Below, in pieces: positions 39,854-48,594 of a stretch of 59,456 nt of DNA. A program made the translations under genes and the position numbers. Position 1 is the stretch's first letter, and every line of letters starts with the position of its first letter. Source of the DNA: Candidatus Iainarchaeum sp. (lineage in GTDB: Archaea; Iainarchaeota; Iainarchaeia; JAGGVJ01); assembly GCA_021158055.1 (NCBI GenBank), contig JAGGVJ010000026.1, forward strand, positions 1 to 59,456, given 5' to 3'. Under the pieces are notes generated by a model, which saw only the letters and a list, made by a program, of their open reading frames with translations, searched no databases and was not told where the DNA came from.

Positions 39854-39905
39854 TTTACCACCGCTTCAACATATCCACTTTATCTTGCTGTCCAGCATAT
39901 CCAGT

Positions 39906-40244
39906 TTATTTTACCGCTGCTTTAACGTATTTCCTCTGCGATATTGAAACCTCATCAATTGAAAGCGTTTCGCTTTTTACCATAGCTGCTTTTTCCATGA
40001 CTGTTTTAGAGCATTTTGCGCAGAGTTCTCCTGCGAATTTTCTTTCAGGCCTTTTCTGCGTTTTTGAAAGTTTTGCAACTTCGCTTGGTCTTTTTCCGTG
40101 CGGAACCCCGCTCAGTTTGCCTTTGCATAACGCGCAGTGATGCGAGGATGGTTTTTTTGCCTTGTATTTTACTTTTGTATTTCCACCCGGAACTTTTACG
40201 AATATTTTTTTCTTTGAACCTGATCTGTTTTTGGGCTCTGTCAT
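39906..40244 (-). CDS. rpl34e: Ribosomal protein eL34
   Basis: 112 residues. Zinc-binding large-subunit protein: one Cys pair in HHCALCKGKL, and the other in GELCAKCSKTV. PHGKRPSEVAKLSKTQKRPE is also typical. The stretch 39853-39906 before it contains short duplicated motifs. It overlaps DUF106 by 4 nt. Confidence 0.95.
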   Translation of the reverse strand: MTEPKNRSGSKKKIFVKVPGGNTKVKYKAKKPSSHHCALCKGKLSGVPHGKRPSEVAKLSKTQKRPERKFAGELCAKCSKTVMEKAAMVKSETLSIDEVSISQRKYVKAAVK

Positions 40245-40975
40245 TTTTTCACCCCGAATTTAATATTTGCTGTCAGTTTGTTTCCGGTAATTCCAAAAAT
40301 AAACCCTACAAGGATATACAATGGAAGCCAGCCGAACTCAAACCCGACAAGCGGAAACGAAAACGGCAACCGAAGCATCAGAGTTTCAGCTCCTACGTTT
40401 GCTTTTGGGTCGCTGTTTTGTGTTATTGATTTTACCAGTACTCTTGTGTTAAACACGTCTTTTGATTCATTGACTGCCAACGCAAATGATTGCGTTTCAT
40501 TGCCTTGAACTGCTTCAAGCATTACTCTGGTTGGTACCTGTTCTTCTTGCTCTGCTTTTCCTTCTTCTTTCACAAAGTCAACGGCTCTTATTGTGACGTC
40601 TCCCAAGGAAAGGGTTTGTCCTGCCTGAAGGTCTGCAAACGGGTGGTACATTGAACCCATGAACATGAAAAGGGGAAAAATTGCAATGAGTATCACTATC
40701 ATGTAGCTCATTGAGCCCTTCATTACTTCCGCAAATTCCCTCATTATCTCCTGTTGCGCTTTTTCCATTTCACTTATTTTTGCCTTGTCTTTTGACTTGA
40801 GGGCAGCATCCATTTCTTTCTGGTGGTTGCGTGATTTTTCCTGCATTGCCTTCATTCTTTCCTGGTCAACAAATTTTTTGTTCAAAAGAATGGAAACAAT
40901 CGTTACAGCTATTGCTATTGCACTAACCATGTAAAACGCATTGTAATTCAAGACCTCAATTCCGAAAAAAGTCAT
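40241..40975 (-). CDS. DUF106 / archaeal Oxa1-like membrane insertase (EMC3 family)
   Basis: 244 residues. It inserts membrane proteins; related to YidC, Oxa1 and EMC3. Three membrane helices: residues about 12-31 (AFYMVSAIAIAVTIVSILL), 87-109 (SMSYMIVILIAIFPLFMFMG) and 220-235 (GWLPLYILVGFIFGI). The cytoplasmic charged coiled coil between the first two (about 33-80) is characteristic. The C-terminal extracellular loop of about 100 residues is larger than in short homologs. It overlaps the adk and eL34 genes, next to SecY. Confidence 0.92.
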   Translation of the reverse strand: MTFFGIEVLNYNAFYMVSAIAIAVTIVSILLNKKFVDQERMKAMQEKSRNHQKEMDAALKSKDKAKISEMEKAQQEIMREFAEVMKGSMSYMIVILIAIFPLFMFMGSMYHPFADLQAGQTLSLGDVTIRAVDFVKEEGKAEQEEQVPTRVMLEAVQGNETQSFALAVNESKDVFNTRVLVKSITQNSDPKANVGAETLMLRLPFSFPLVGFEFGWLPLYILVGFIFGITGNKLTANIKFGVKK

Positions 40976-41547
40976 TTCAACACCTCTTTGAACTCCCGCA
41001 CTGCGGATTCAAGTTCTCCGTCACCGTTTTTGATGATCTTTATTCTTGCCCCGCTCAGTACAGAACACACCGACGCGTACATCCTGTTGAATTCCTGGTG
41101 CTCTTTTACGTTTGTTTCAAAGGAATATCCTCTTTTGCGGCTTTTGTCTGCATTCCTTCTCGCAGTTATCTCTTCCGGAGTGGCTTCTATTATCACAATC
41201 AAGTTGGGTGTCAGGCGGTCAATTATCCACTGGGGAAATCCTGGGTAAAAGCCGGTAGGTGTCATCAGGGACAAGTGTGTGTCGACGATTATTCGCCCTT
41301 TTTCCTGCGCAAGTTTTTCAGCGGTTTTTTTCTGGTAAACAATATAGTCATCCTGAGACACTTTTGCCCGTATCTCGTCGCGGTTTTCAATCAAGCCGTC
41401 TGCTTTGAGCAATTCTGCAATCACTGTTCCAAAAGTCACTATCTTTATGTCCGTATCTTCTGTTGCTTTTTCTGCAACAGTTGACTTTCCGCTTCCGGAA
41501 ACTCCGGAAAGTATTATTACCTCATTTACTTTGCCTGGTTCGCTCAT
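40972..41547 (-). CDS. adkA: Adenylate kinase, archaeal AdkA type
   Basis: 191 residues. Converts AMP plus ATP to two ADP. P-loop IILSGVSGSGKSTVAEKA; the AMP-site region IVDTHLSLMTPTGFYPGFPQ and the Arg-rich lid ARRNADKSRKRGYSFE are typical of AdkA, which is distinct from bacterial Adk. ATG 41547 overlaps the SecY stop by 4 nt. Confidence 0.95.
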   Translation of the reverse strand: MSEPGKVNEVIILSGVSGSGKSTVAEKATEDTDIKIVTFGTVIAELLKADGLIENRDEIRAKVSQDDYIVYQKKTAEKLAQEKGRIIVDTHLSLMTPTGFYPGFPQWIIDRLTPNLIVIIEATPEEITARRNADKSRKRGYSFETNVKEHQEFNRMYASVCSVLSGARIKIIKNGDGELESAVREFKEVLK

Positions 41548-42992
41548 TTTTTGCCCCCACCCATGAATTTCGCAATCAACGGGTGTGATTCAGTCAGCTG
41601 TTCCTGCGCAATCTCTTCGTAAAGCCTGTACACGATTCCAACTGTAAGAAGTATCCCTGTCCCGGTTCCAAGTGCACCTGTAAGGTCTGCAAACGCTGCC
41701 AAAAGCCCGACAAATGCAGAACCAAGAATGGTGATTTGCGGGATGTACTTGTTCAACACTCGTTCAATGACTCTGGGATCGCGCCTGAAACCGGGTATCT
41801 GCAGTCCGGCTCCCTGTATTTGCTGCGCGACGTTTCGGGATCCCTGCCCGGCCATTTCTATCCACAGCCTTCCAAAAACCATGCATGTAAAAATCATGAT
41901 AAGGGCATAAACGATTATGTGAAGTATCATGTCCGGCCTGCTCAAAAGCATCACAACGTCAGTCGGGGTGCCAAGCGCGCCGTATGGTGCAGACACATAG
42001 TATGCGAGGCCTCCGATGGCTTGTCCGCCTGAATTAAAAACCCCGAAAATCTGGGTAATCAGATTTACTTCTTTTCCTGCAAAATCCCATATAAGGTGAC
42101 CCCAAAGCATCACGTTCGCAAACAACGCGCTTGCAAGGATAACCGGAATGTTTGAGACATAAAGGAACTTGAGCGGGTATCTCCCCCCAAACCCCCTTGC
42201 TCTCACAGTTGTTATGGGAACGTCAACGTGCATTCCTTCCGCGTAAACAACCATGAGGAAGACGATTATCATGAAAAATATCGGCAACAGTGAAACAAAT
42301 ACGGGCGTGCCCTGTATCAACTGCAGTATAAAGTTCGGGAGCAACCCTGCAACTTCGCCTTCCACTCCTGTCCCAAAGAAACTGAATGTCCGCACTGCAA
42401 CAGCACCCATCACCCCCCCTGCAATGAATATTGATATTCCTGAACCCATTCCGTATTTTGAGACCACTTCATCCAGATACATTAAGAGAATTGAACCAAA
42501 GGCGATTTGAAGTGCTAAAAATATACTGAAAGGCATGAAACCCAAAAACAACCCTTCAATAGGTGAAATAAACCCTGTCATGACATAGATTGCCGCTTCA
42601 AAAAAACTGAGTAATATTGCAAGGATTTTTTGCCACCCCATGAAAATAGCTTTGTCCGCGGGATTGCTTAAGTCAACTTTGATTATTTCAGAACCCACAA
42701 GCAACTGCAGAAAAATTGATGCAAGAACGATTGGTCCGATACCTACTGTAACCAATGTGCCGATTTTTGAAGCAAGTATTAACTGGAGCTGTGCAAAGCT
42801 TTGCTCGCTTGATGAACTCATCCCGACAAGAGCAATTTCCCCCATTACAAAGAAAATGACAAGTGCAAGAAGTGTCCACATTATTCTTTTCTTGAATACC
42901 GGCTTTGTTTTCGGGGACCTGACTTCTGGCAAAACATTTATGACACTTTGAATTGCCGCGCCAAAAATCGATCCCAAAGCATTTAGACTCAT
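41544..42992 (-). CDS. secY: Preprotein translocase subunit SecY
   Basis: 482 residues with about ten membrane helices; forms the Sec channel with SecE and Sec-beta. Typical parts are MGEIALVGM, IGPIVLASIFLQLLVGSEII, YGMGSGISIFIAGGVMGAV, GVPITTVRARGFGGRYPLKF-like (VPITTVRARGFGGRYPLKFL), FGRLWIEMAGQGSRNVAQQI and GTGILLTVGIVYRLYEEIA. ATG 42992 has AAAGGTGGAA upstream. Three imperfect 16-bp repeats lie in the leader. Confidence 0.97.
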   Translation of the reverse strand: MSLNALGSIFGAAIQSVINVLPEVRSPKTKPVFKKRIMWTLLALVIFFVMGEIALVGMSSSSEQSFAQLQLILASKIGTLVTVGIGPIVLASIFLQLLVGSEIIKVDLSNPADKAIFMGWQKILAILLSFFEAAIYVMTGFISPIEGLFLGFMPFSIFLALQIAFGSILLMYLDEVVSKYGMGSGISIFIAGGVMGAVAVRTFSFFGTGVEGEVAGLLPNFILQLIQGTPVFVSLLPIFFMIIVFLMVVYAEGMHVDVPITTVRARGFGGRYPLKFLYVSNIPVILASALFANVMLWGHLIWDFAGKEVNLITQIFGVFNSGGQAIGGLAYYVSAPYGALGTPTDVVMLLSRPDMILHIIVYALIMIFTCMVFGRLWIEMAGQGSRNVAQQIQGAGLQIPGFRRDPRVIERVLNKYIPQITILGSAFVGLLAAFADLTGALGTGTGILLTVGIVYRLYEEIAQEQLTESHPLIAKFMGGGKK

Positions 42993-43117
42993 TAACTATT
43001 CCACCTTTAATGTTTTTTCAAAAGCAGCTTTAACATATTTACATCAATTAATATTTACATCAGTTGATATCTGCATCAATTACAATAATAATAAATGCAT
43101 TTATAAAATTACTGGAT
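42993..43117 (-). promoter_or_regulatory. SecY leader with three 16-bp direct repeats
   Basis: Read on the - strand, the unit AAYTGATGYARATAT occurs three times in a row (about 43034-43083), after a TATA-like TTATAAATG near 43099. A related motif in the other orientation lies at 43661-43676. This could be an operator or a leader element of the SecY-Adk-DUF106 genes. Confidence 0.45.
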
Positions 43118-43597
43118 TTATGCTTTTTCCTGTGCAAGAGGCTTTTCCAAAGGCGCCTTGTTTTCAGATTCTCTAACAACTTGGCCTTTCGCCGAAATTA
43201 TTTTTTCAGCTGCTTTTTTTGAAACATTTTCGCTTATAAGTTTGATTTTGTTGACAACTCTTCCTGAACCAAGCACTTTTCCGATTCCAAGGGCGTTTGC
43301 GTCAACCACAAAAAATCCATCTGCCTGCACAGCTTTTCCTGCTTCGACCAGTTTGTTCACTGACTGGTCTATTGTGCCTATGTTTATTGTTTTAAGGCCA
43401 GCTGTCATTTTGCTTTGGTGCTTTTTTGAGAAATGATCTTTTTCGTGTTTTATAAAGTAAGTAAACTTGTGCTTGTGGCTTCCGGCGTTACCGCGCCCCC
43501 CGTGGCAACCCGCACCCCTGTGATGCTTTGTGTCCCCTTTTCCACACAGCCTGCTTCCGCGCTGTTTTCTTATTTTTCTGTTAGTTCTGACAACCAT
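43118..43597 (-). CDS. rplO: Ribosomal protein uL15
   Basis: 159 residues, ATG 43597 with GGTGAAGAA. Typical N-terminus RKIRKQRGSRLCGKGDTKHH and GAGCHGGRGNAGSHKHKFTY, followed by KLVEAGKAVQADGFFVVDAN, LGIGKVLGSGRVVNKIKLI and the C-terminal region. Large-subunit assembly protein. It precedes the SecY leader region and is followed in transcription order by SecY. Confidence 0.97.
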   Translation of the reverse strand: MVVRTNRKIRKQRGSRLCGKGDTKHHRGAGCHGGRGNAGSHKHKFTYFIKHEKDHFSKKHQSKMTAGLKTINIGTIDQSVNKLVEAGKAVQADGFFVVDANALGIGKVLGSGRVVNKIKLISENVSKKAAEKIISAKGQVVRESENKAPLEKPLAQEKA

Positions 43598-43676
43598 TTC
43601 TTCACCGACATAAATCCATAATAAATTAACAATTATTCATAACAAATTAAAAATCAGTTTTTAACTGATGCAAATA

Positions 43677-44132
43677 TTAAATCATTTTCAAGATAATTTC
43701 GTTTATTTTTTCGTTCCTGTTTCCAAGTGCCCCGCCGGTCACAAATGGTTTTTTCGTTGATTTGTATCCTTTTTTCGGCGGGCTAAGCCGGAAAACTCTT
43801 TTTATTTTGAATTCTTTGAAATTTTTTCCTTCAAGAACCTGTTTTGCAATTTCGTTTATTTTCGGAAGCTTTTGCTTTTCAAGCTCTTTTTCAGTTACTT
43901 TGGCGTCTCCGGAAAATTTGCCTCTTTTTTCAATGAGCCTGATAAGAGTTGCTTCGTCAATGGCTCCCCATGTGATGTAATCTTTTGCTTTTTGGATCAT
44001 GCCTTTGTTTTCGCTTGTGTCCTCAATAAGCACGCAGTGATTTATTCTTGTCAGGTTCATCAGTTTCATGGTGTCCACTATGTTTTTTCTGACTTTGACG
44101 TTTCCTCTTACTTTGATTACTGCTAGTTTCAT
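43677..44132 (-). CDS. rpmD: Ribosomal protein uL30
   Basis: 151 residues, the long archaeal form. MKLAVIKVRGNVKVRKNIVD, TMKLMNLTRINHCVLIEDTS and YITWGAIDEATLIRLIEKRG are typical. ATG 44132. It follows uS5 by 23 nt, as in the spc-like order uS5-uL30-uL15-SecY. Confidence 0.97.
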   Translation of the reverse strand: MKLAVIKVRGNVKVRKNIVDTMKLMNLTRINHCVLIEDTSENKGMIQKAKDYITWGAIDEATLIRLIEKRGKFSGDAKVTEKELEKQKLPKINEIAKQVLEGKNFKEFKIKRVFRLSPPKKGYKSTKKPFVTGGALGNRNEKINEIILKMI

Positions 44133-44155
44133 GAAATCACGCTTTGTTCTTTTTT

Positions 44156-44848
44156 TTATTCTTTGACTCCGACTTTTTCAAGTCTTTTTGAAGTGACTTT
44201 TATTTTCATTGTGTTGCTTAAGGCGTCAACGACTGCCGCGGCAAAATTGATTGTCGTCCTTGTTTTTCCGCTGGCTCTGACCCAGACATCCTGTATTCCC
44301 GCAAGCCTCAACACCGCTTTTGCGTTTTCCCCTGCAACAAGGCCTGTTCCTTTCGGAGCCGGCAGGAGAGTTACTCTTGAAGAGCCTTGTTTCCCGCTGA
44401 TTTGAATTGGAATCGAGTGGTTTGAACCACACACGCATTCCCATGAACCGCATCCGCGCCTCAACCTGACAAGGTTGAGTTTTGCCTGTCTTATTGCCTT
44501 GTTTATCGCAACCGGGACTTCCTTGTATTTTCCTTTTCCGAAACCGACATGGCCGTCTTTGTCACCGACTACTGCACTTACTCTCCAGGTTATCTTGTTT
44601 CCGGAGTCTGTTACACGCACGTTTCGTTTTATGTCAAGGACTTCGTCTTCAATTTCCGGCAAAAGTTTGTTTACAATCTCCGGTTCAAGGATTACCTGCC
44701 CTGAATCAAATATCTGGTCAATTGAAGTGATATCCCCCCTCACTACTTTCTTGCCTAGTTCTGTTTTCGGAATCCATTCTTCTTCAATTCTTTGAGGCGG
44801 CCTTCTTTGTGACTGGCCCCTGCCTCGTCTTGCGTTGCCTGACATCAT
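44156..44848 (-). CDS. rpsE: Ribosomal protein uS5
   Basis: 230 residues, ATG 44848 with AAGGTGAAAAG. Core: ITWRVSAVVGDKDGHVGFGK, GKYKEVPVAINKAIRQAKLN (RNA-binding domain), SSRVTLLPAPKGTGLVAGEN and QDVWVRASGKTRTTINFAAA. The N-terminal 20 residues are Arg/Gln-rich. uS5 helps set translational accuracy. ATGA overlap with uL18. Confidence 0.97.
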   Translation of the reverse strand: MMSGNARRGRGQSQRRPPQRIEEEWIPKTELGKKVVRGDITSIDQIFDSGQVILEPEIVNKLLPEIEDEVLDIKRNVRVTDSGNKITWRVSAVVGDKDGHVGFGKGKYKEVPVAINKAIRQAKLNLVRLRRGCGSWECVCGSNHSIPIQISGKQGSSRVTLLPAPKGTGLVAGENAKAVLRLAGIQDVWVRASGKTRTTINFAAAVVDALSNTMKIKVTSKRLEKVGVKE

Positions 44849-45447
44849 TTCTTTTCACCTTCTTTTGAAGCGGCTTGCTCTATTTTTTTCTTTGTTTCCA
44901 AGAAATGCTCCGGTAATTTTGAAATGTCAAGCCCTCGTTTCACATACCCTGAAAATCTTTTTTCAAGTTCTTTTTTGTCAAGACCTGACGCGTAATCTGC
45001 AAGTATTTTTCCTGTTATTTTTTCCTTTGTCGGCATTATTTCTTCGTCACCGGCTGGAATTTCAACACCGGCGTCAATTGCTCCCTTGAGTGCAGCGTAA
45101 AACGCGGCGCCTTTTGTGGGGCTTCGAAGCCCGAGGTCAAAAATTGCTTCCTTGACTTTTAAGTTGATTGCCCGCAGTCCTGCAAGGTATCCTGTAAGGT
45201 AAGCGCTTGAGGTGTTTCCAGTGTGTCCCATCCACCCAAGTTTTACCAGATTTTTTGAGTGGGCTGCCGCAACAACAACATCCCCTTCAACGCGATAGTC
45301 TATGAATTGCGCTGACACATTGTTTGAAGTGATTCTTACAACAAACCTTGGTTTTTTTGACTTGATCTGGGAAAGCCTTTTCTTGTAATTGGTCTTTTTT
45401 TGCCTTCTTCGGCTGAACTGCACTGTGTAAGTTGACTTTGTAGCCAT
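44845..45447 (-). CDS. rplR: Ribosomal protein uL18
   Basis: 200 residues from ATG 45447 with GGAGGGAAAG. It binds 5S rRNA. Typical blocks are YTVQFSRRRQKKTNYKKRLS, KPRFVVRITSNNVSAQFID, HTGNTSSAYLTGYLAGLRA and AFYAALKGAIDAGVEIP. The start overlaps the stop of eL19. Confidence 0.96.
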   Translation of the reverse strand: MATKSTYTVQFSRRRQKKTNYKKRLSQIKSKKPRFVVRITSNNVSAQFIDYRVEGDVVVAAAHSKNLVKLGWMGHTGNTSSAYLTGYLAGLRAINLKVKEAIFDLGLRSPTKGAAFYAALKGAIDAGVEIPAGDEEIMPTKEKITGKILADYASGLDKKELEKRFSGYVKRGLDISKLPEHFLETKKKIEQAASKEGEKK

Positions 45448-45896
45448 CACTTTCCCTCCATGTAACCTTTGTCACTTGCATATTGCCTTATGTGTTGCCT
45501 GCTCCTGAAAAAACCGCCTTTTATTTTGCGGTATATTTCACGGTGCGGTCCGACACCAATGCCGTTTTCTTTCATTGCAATAAGCTCTTTTCTTTGCGCC
45601 CTTACTTTCTTTATCCACGCTGACTTCTTGCCTACTCTTGCGCCTTTTGTTCCTTTTCTTGAACCAAGCCCTCTTCTCTGGCCTGATTTTTTTTTCTGGT
45701 GCACTGCTCTGGCACGGCCTCTGCTCACACCTGTTTCAGGTCTTTTTGTTATTGCGTTGTGGGCGATTAAGACGCGCATGTCTTCGCGTGTCATTGCCTG
45801 TGAAACGTCTTCAATGTCTTCCGGGCTGATCCTGACTTTGTTTTTCCCGACCTTAAGGACTTTTGAAGCTAATTTTTTTGCCATTTTAAGATTCAT
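45447..45896 (-). CDS. rpl19e: Ribosomal protein eL19
   Basis: 149 residues from ATG 45896, the eL19 start (MNLKMAKKLASKVLKVGKNK); the longer frame upstream overlaps eL32. Core: RISPEDIEDVSQAMTREDMR, RGRARAVHQKKKSGQRRGLG, SRKGTKGARVGKKSAWIKKV and GGFFRSRQHIRQYAS. Archaeal/eukaryotic large-subunit protein with a long helical tail. It overlaps eL32 by 11 nt. Confidence 0.96.
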   Translation of the reverse strand: MNLKMAKKLASKVLKVGKNKVRISPEDIEDVSQAMTREDMRVLIAHNAITKRPETGVSRGRARAVHQKKKSGQRRGLGSRKGTKGARVGKKSAWIKKVRAQRKELIAMKENGIGVGPHREIYRKIKGGFFRSRQHIRQYASDKGYMEGK

Positions 45897-46233
45897 TAAA
45901 ATCACCGGCGTTAAGTACTCTGACACCCAATTCTTTTGCTTTGCGCACAATGTCTATTCTTTTCTTTTTTCCAACCGTTCCTGCAATCCGTATGACATTT
46001 ATCTCCTTGTCAAGGCCTTCCGCTTCACTGGGGTTTGAAACAAGCACTTCGCATTTTCCGCTCGGGTGAAGACCCCGAATGCTTGCCTTGGTTCCATAGC
46101 CTATTTTTGGCATGGCTCCTTTTCCGACTACTCCTTCCCTTCTCTTGTTGTATATTCCCCTGGGTTTTCTCCAGCCTTTTCCTTTGAGTTTTTTTGTGTA
46201 ATGCTCGTTTCTTTTGAATTGCTTCAAGGCCAT
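45886..46233 (-). CDS. rpl32e: Ribosomal protein eL32
   Basis: 115 residues from ATG 46233 with AAGGTGACTGAC. Core: FKRNEHYTKKLKGKGWRKPR, GIYNKRREGVVGKGAMPKIG and YGTKASIRGLHPSGKCEVLV. Lies between uL6 and eL19 as in other archaea. Confidence 0.96.
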   Translation of the reverse strand: MALKQFKRNEHYTKKLKGKGWRKPRGIYNKRREGVVGKGAMPKIGYGTKASIRGLHPSGKCEVLVSNPSEAEGLDKEINVIRIAGTVGKKKRIDIVRKAKELGVRVLNAGDFNES

Positions 46234-46234
46234 G

Positions 46235-46768
46235 TCAGTCACCTTTTGATGTAATGTAAATCCCGTCCTGGAATACCCGCGAATCAAACTTTGTTATTCT
46301 TGTTGCCTGCTCGATGTTTGCTGCGGTCTGGCTCACAAGCTCGCGGTCTGTTCCGCTTACTTCAATGTCCTGTCCTTTTACTTGGACTTTTGCGCCTTCT
46401 ATTATCTTTGAAGACCTCGGGGATTTCGCCCCAAGAAAGTTGTCAATCCTGACTGTGTTTCCTTCAACTTTTACAGTCATCGGAAAGTGAGAGTAAACTA
46501 CTTTCAGCTTGTAGGTGAATCCGTCTGTTACGCCGCGCACCATATTATTGAAGTGCGCAAAAACAGTACCCACCATCGCTTTTGTTTTTCTTCTTGATGT
46601 CTTGCCGACGACTGTGAATAAATCGCCTTCAACTTTCATGATTAAGTCATTTGACATAATTTCCTTTGAGAGTGTTCCTTTGGGCCCGCTGACTTCAATG
46701 TTGCAGCCGTCAAGCTTTACATTTACTTCTTCAGGTATTTTTGCTTCCCGCTGCGCAATTTCACTCAT
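46235..46768 (-). CDS. rplF: Ribosomal protein uL6
   Basis: 177 residues from ATG 46768 (GAGGTG upstream, overlapping a GTG that the open frame also allows). Two L6 repeats: IPEEVNVKLDGCNIEVSGPK and VRGVTDGFTYKLKVVYSHFP, then GAKSPRSSKIIEGAKVQVKG and SQTAANIEQATRITKFDSRV. It sits near the GTPase centre. Confidence 0.96.
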   Translation of the reverse strand: MSEIAQREAKIPEEVNVKLDGCNIEVSGPKGTLSKEIMSNDLIMKVEGDLFTVVGKTSRRKTKAMVGTVFAHFNNMVRGVTDGFTYKLKVVYSHFPMTVKVEGNTVRIDNFLGAKSPRSSKIIEGAKVQVKGQDIEVSGTDRELVSQTAANIEQATRITKFDSRVFQDGIYITSKGD

Positions 46769-46778
46769 TTCATACACC

Positions 46779-47171
46779 TCAATAAATGTAAGCCAAAAGC
46801 CTTCCGCCGTTACCCAGCTTTACTGCTTCTTCGTGTGACATGACTCCTTTTGACGTTGACACAATCATAAGACCAAAGTCTCTTGCAGGAAGGTATCTTT
46901 TCTCGTATTTTTCAAAACCGTCTTTTTTCACTGCAAATCTTGGTTTTATGGAACCGCATTTGTTGATCTGGCCAATCAGTTTAACTTCAAAAAAACCGCC
47001 TCTGCCGTCGTCAACCAGTTTGAAATCCCCGATGTATTCGTTACTCTGCATAACTTTTAGAACTTCCTGGATGAGTTTTGAGGCCGGTTTTATAATGCAA
47101 GTGTTTTTCCCCACGTTTTCGTGAGTTCTGATGTTATTCATTGCATTTGAGAGCGGATCATTTAATGACAT
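46779..47171 (-). CDS. rpsH: Ribosomal protein uS8
   Basis: 130 residues from ATG 47171 with GAGGTGAATAAA. Core: [40 protein letters not shown], and the C-terminal [20 protein letters not shown] and GGRLLAYIY. Binds 16S helix 21. It lies directly after uS14. Confidence 0.97.
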   Translation of the reverse strand: MSLNDPLSNAMNNIRTHENVGKNTCIIKPASKLIQEVLKVMQSNEYIGDFKLVDDGRGGFFEVKLIGQINKCGSIKPRFAVKKDGFEKYEKRYLPARDFGLMIVSTSKGVMSHEEAVKLGNGGRLLAYIY

Positions 47172-47181
47172 TTTATTCACC

Positions 47182-47334
47182 TCAGTACTTTGAGAACCCC
47201 AGTTCTTCAGCAACGTCTCTAAAGCATCGCCTGCATACAGACAAACCGTACTTTCTGATCAGTCCGCGGGAAGTGCCGCAAAACCTGCACTTGCGGGCCC
47301 CTGTACCTTTTTTTTCCATTATTCTGCGAGTCAC
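47182..47334 (-). CDS. rpsN: Ribosomal protein uS14, zinc-binding form
   Basis: 50 residues. ATG 47319 gives 45 residues, but GTG 47334 (GTGA overlap with the uL5 stop, GAGGTG upstream) gives the full N-terminus [19 protein letters not shown]. Two Cys pairs (CRFC and CRRC) bind zinc; [17 protein letters not shown] and [13 protein letters not shown] are typical. It lies exactly between uL5 and uS8, as expected. Confidence 0.95.
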   Translation of the reverse strand: MTRRIMEKKGTGARKCRFCGTSRGLIRKYGLSVCRRCFRDVAEELGFSKY

Positions 47335-47861
47335 TGGCCCACCTCACTTTCTTCGTTTCCAAATACCTTAATGTTAAATTCTTTTGAAATAAATTCAATT
47401 GCGTCTTCTTTTGTGACCAAGTGTTTTTTTCCGATTTTTGAAGACAACCTTTTTCTTTTAATGGCATAACCGGGCCTTTCAAGAGTCACTGCCACTTCAA
47501 AACCCATTATCCCTATTTTCGGATCGTATTTTACGCCCGGGAAGTAAAGGTATTCTTCCACTCCAAAGGAAAAGTTTCCCTGGTTGTCAAAACTTTTCTC
47601 GCTGACTCTTTCTTCAATTGCGGTAAATGCTTTTTTAAGGAAGTCTTTTGCTTCTTCCCCCCTCATGGTAACTTTAACACCAATCGGAAGCCCTGGCCTG
47701 AGGCCCCATTTGGGCTGCCTTACTTTTGAAACCGTTTCAATGGATTTTCTTTCTGTGAGTTTTTCTATAAGGATTTTTGCTTTTTCAAGCTTGTCACCTG
47801 CTTCTCCAGCGCCGATGTTGACCGTGACTTTTTCCACCCTTACATTTCTCATGGGGTTCAT
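47331..47861 (-). CDS. rplE: Ribosomal protein uL5
   Basis: 176 residues, ATG 47861 overlapping the eS4 stop. Binds 5S rRNA and the P-site tRNA loop. Core: [40 protein letters not shown] and [20 protein letters not shown]. Tight overlaps on both sides (eS4, uS14) indicate coupled translation. Confidence 0.97.
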   Translation of the reverse strand: MNPMRNVRVEKVTVNIGAGEAGDKLEKAKILIEKLTERKSIETVSKVRQPKWGLRPGLPIGVKVTMRGEEAKDFLKKAFTAIEERVSEKSFDNQGNFSFGVEEYLYFPGVKYDPKIGIMGFEVAVTLERPGYAIKRKRLSSKIGKKHLVTKEDAIEFISKEFNIKVFGNEESEVGQ

Positions 47862-48589
47862 CCCATCTCCTCCCTGATATTGATTTTTGACTTTTGGTCA
47901 CCGATTATGAAAACGTTTGCCTTGCGAGTCTGGAACATTTCTCCTTCGTGTTCCATTTCAACAAGCGATGCCCTGGCTTGCGTTCCCGGAACAATCAGTT
48001 TCACGGTTGCTACTTTTCCGGCGTGTTTTCCTTTTACGACATATCCGGTGTTTCCTTCTTTGAAAGCATAGTGTCCGACAATTTTTTGCTTCGGGACTTC
48101 AAGAAGCACCACGTCGTTTACCTTGAAGCTTTCGTCTTCAACAACCATGTTTCTCCCGTCGTGAAAATTAAGCTGGGTTTTTTTCCCTTTAAGCGTTGTT
48201 TTTTCTGTTATTTTGCAAAGTTTTGATTTCTTTTCACTTGTTTTGATCGGCTGCGGGCTAATCCTTCCTTTGATGTCAAGGACAATCCTGTAAACCTGTT
48301 TCAGTTCAGGGATTTCAACTATGTCCATCAGACCGACCGGGAAACCTGTTTCTTTTATTGGTTTTCCGTTGACAATCACGTTTCCTTTTGAAAGAATATG
48401 TTTTACTTCTTTTTGGCTGTTTGCAATGTTAAGAATGTCCCTCATGAGTACTGAAATCGGTATTGCCATCTCTTTGGGGTGCGGTCCCGGTGTTACTTTT
48501 TTCACCCAAAAATCCTGTTTTCTTTTAATGTGCCATGATCTTGGCGCTGAAATTGATTTTTGGTGTGTTCTGTTTCCTTTGCCGGCCAT
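47858..48589 (-). CDS. rps4e: Ribosomal protein eS4
   Basis: 243 residues, ATG 48589. S4-like RNA-binding domain (KHILSKGNVIVNGKPIKETG) then central TKN/KOW-like domains (YRIVLDIKGRISPQPIKTSE, VVKGKHAGKVATVKLIVPGT). Archaeal/eukaryotic small-subunit protein, in its usual place between uL24 and uL5. Confidence 0.96.
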   Translation of the reverse strand: MAGKGNRTHQKSISAPRSWHIKRKQDFWVKKVTPGPHPKEMAIPISVLMRDILNIANSQKEVKHILSKGNVIVNGKPIKETGFPVGLMDIVEIPELKQVYRIVLDIKGRISPQPIKTSEKKSKLCKITEKTTLKGKKTQLNFHDGRNMVVEDESFKVNDVVLLEVPKQKIVGHYAFKEGNTGYVVKGKHAGKVATVKLIVPGTQARASLVEMEHEGEMFQTRKANVFIIGDQKSKINIREEMG

Positions 48590-48594
48590 TCAAT

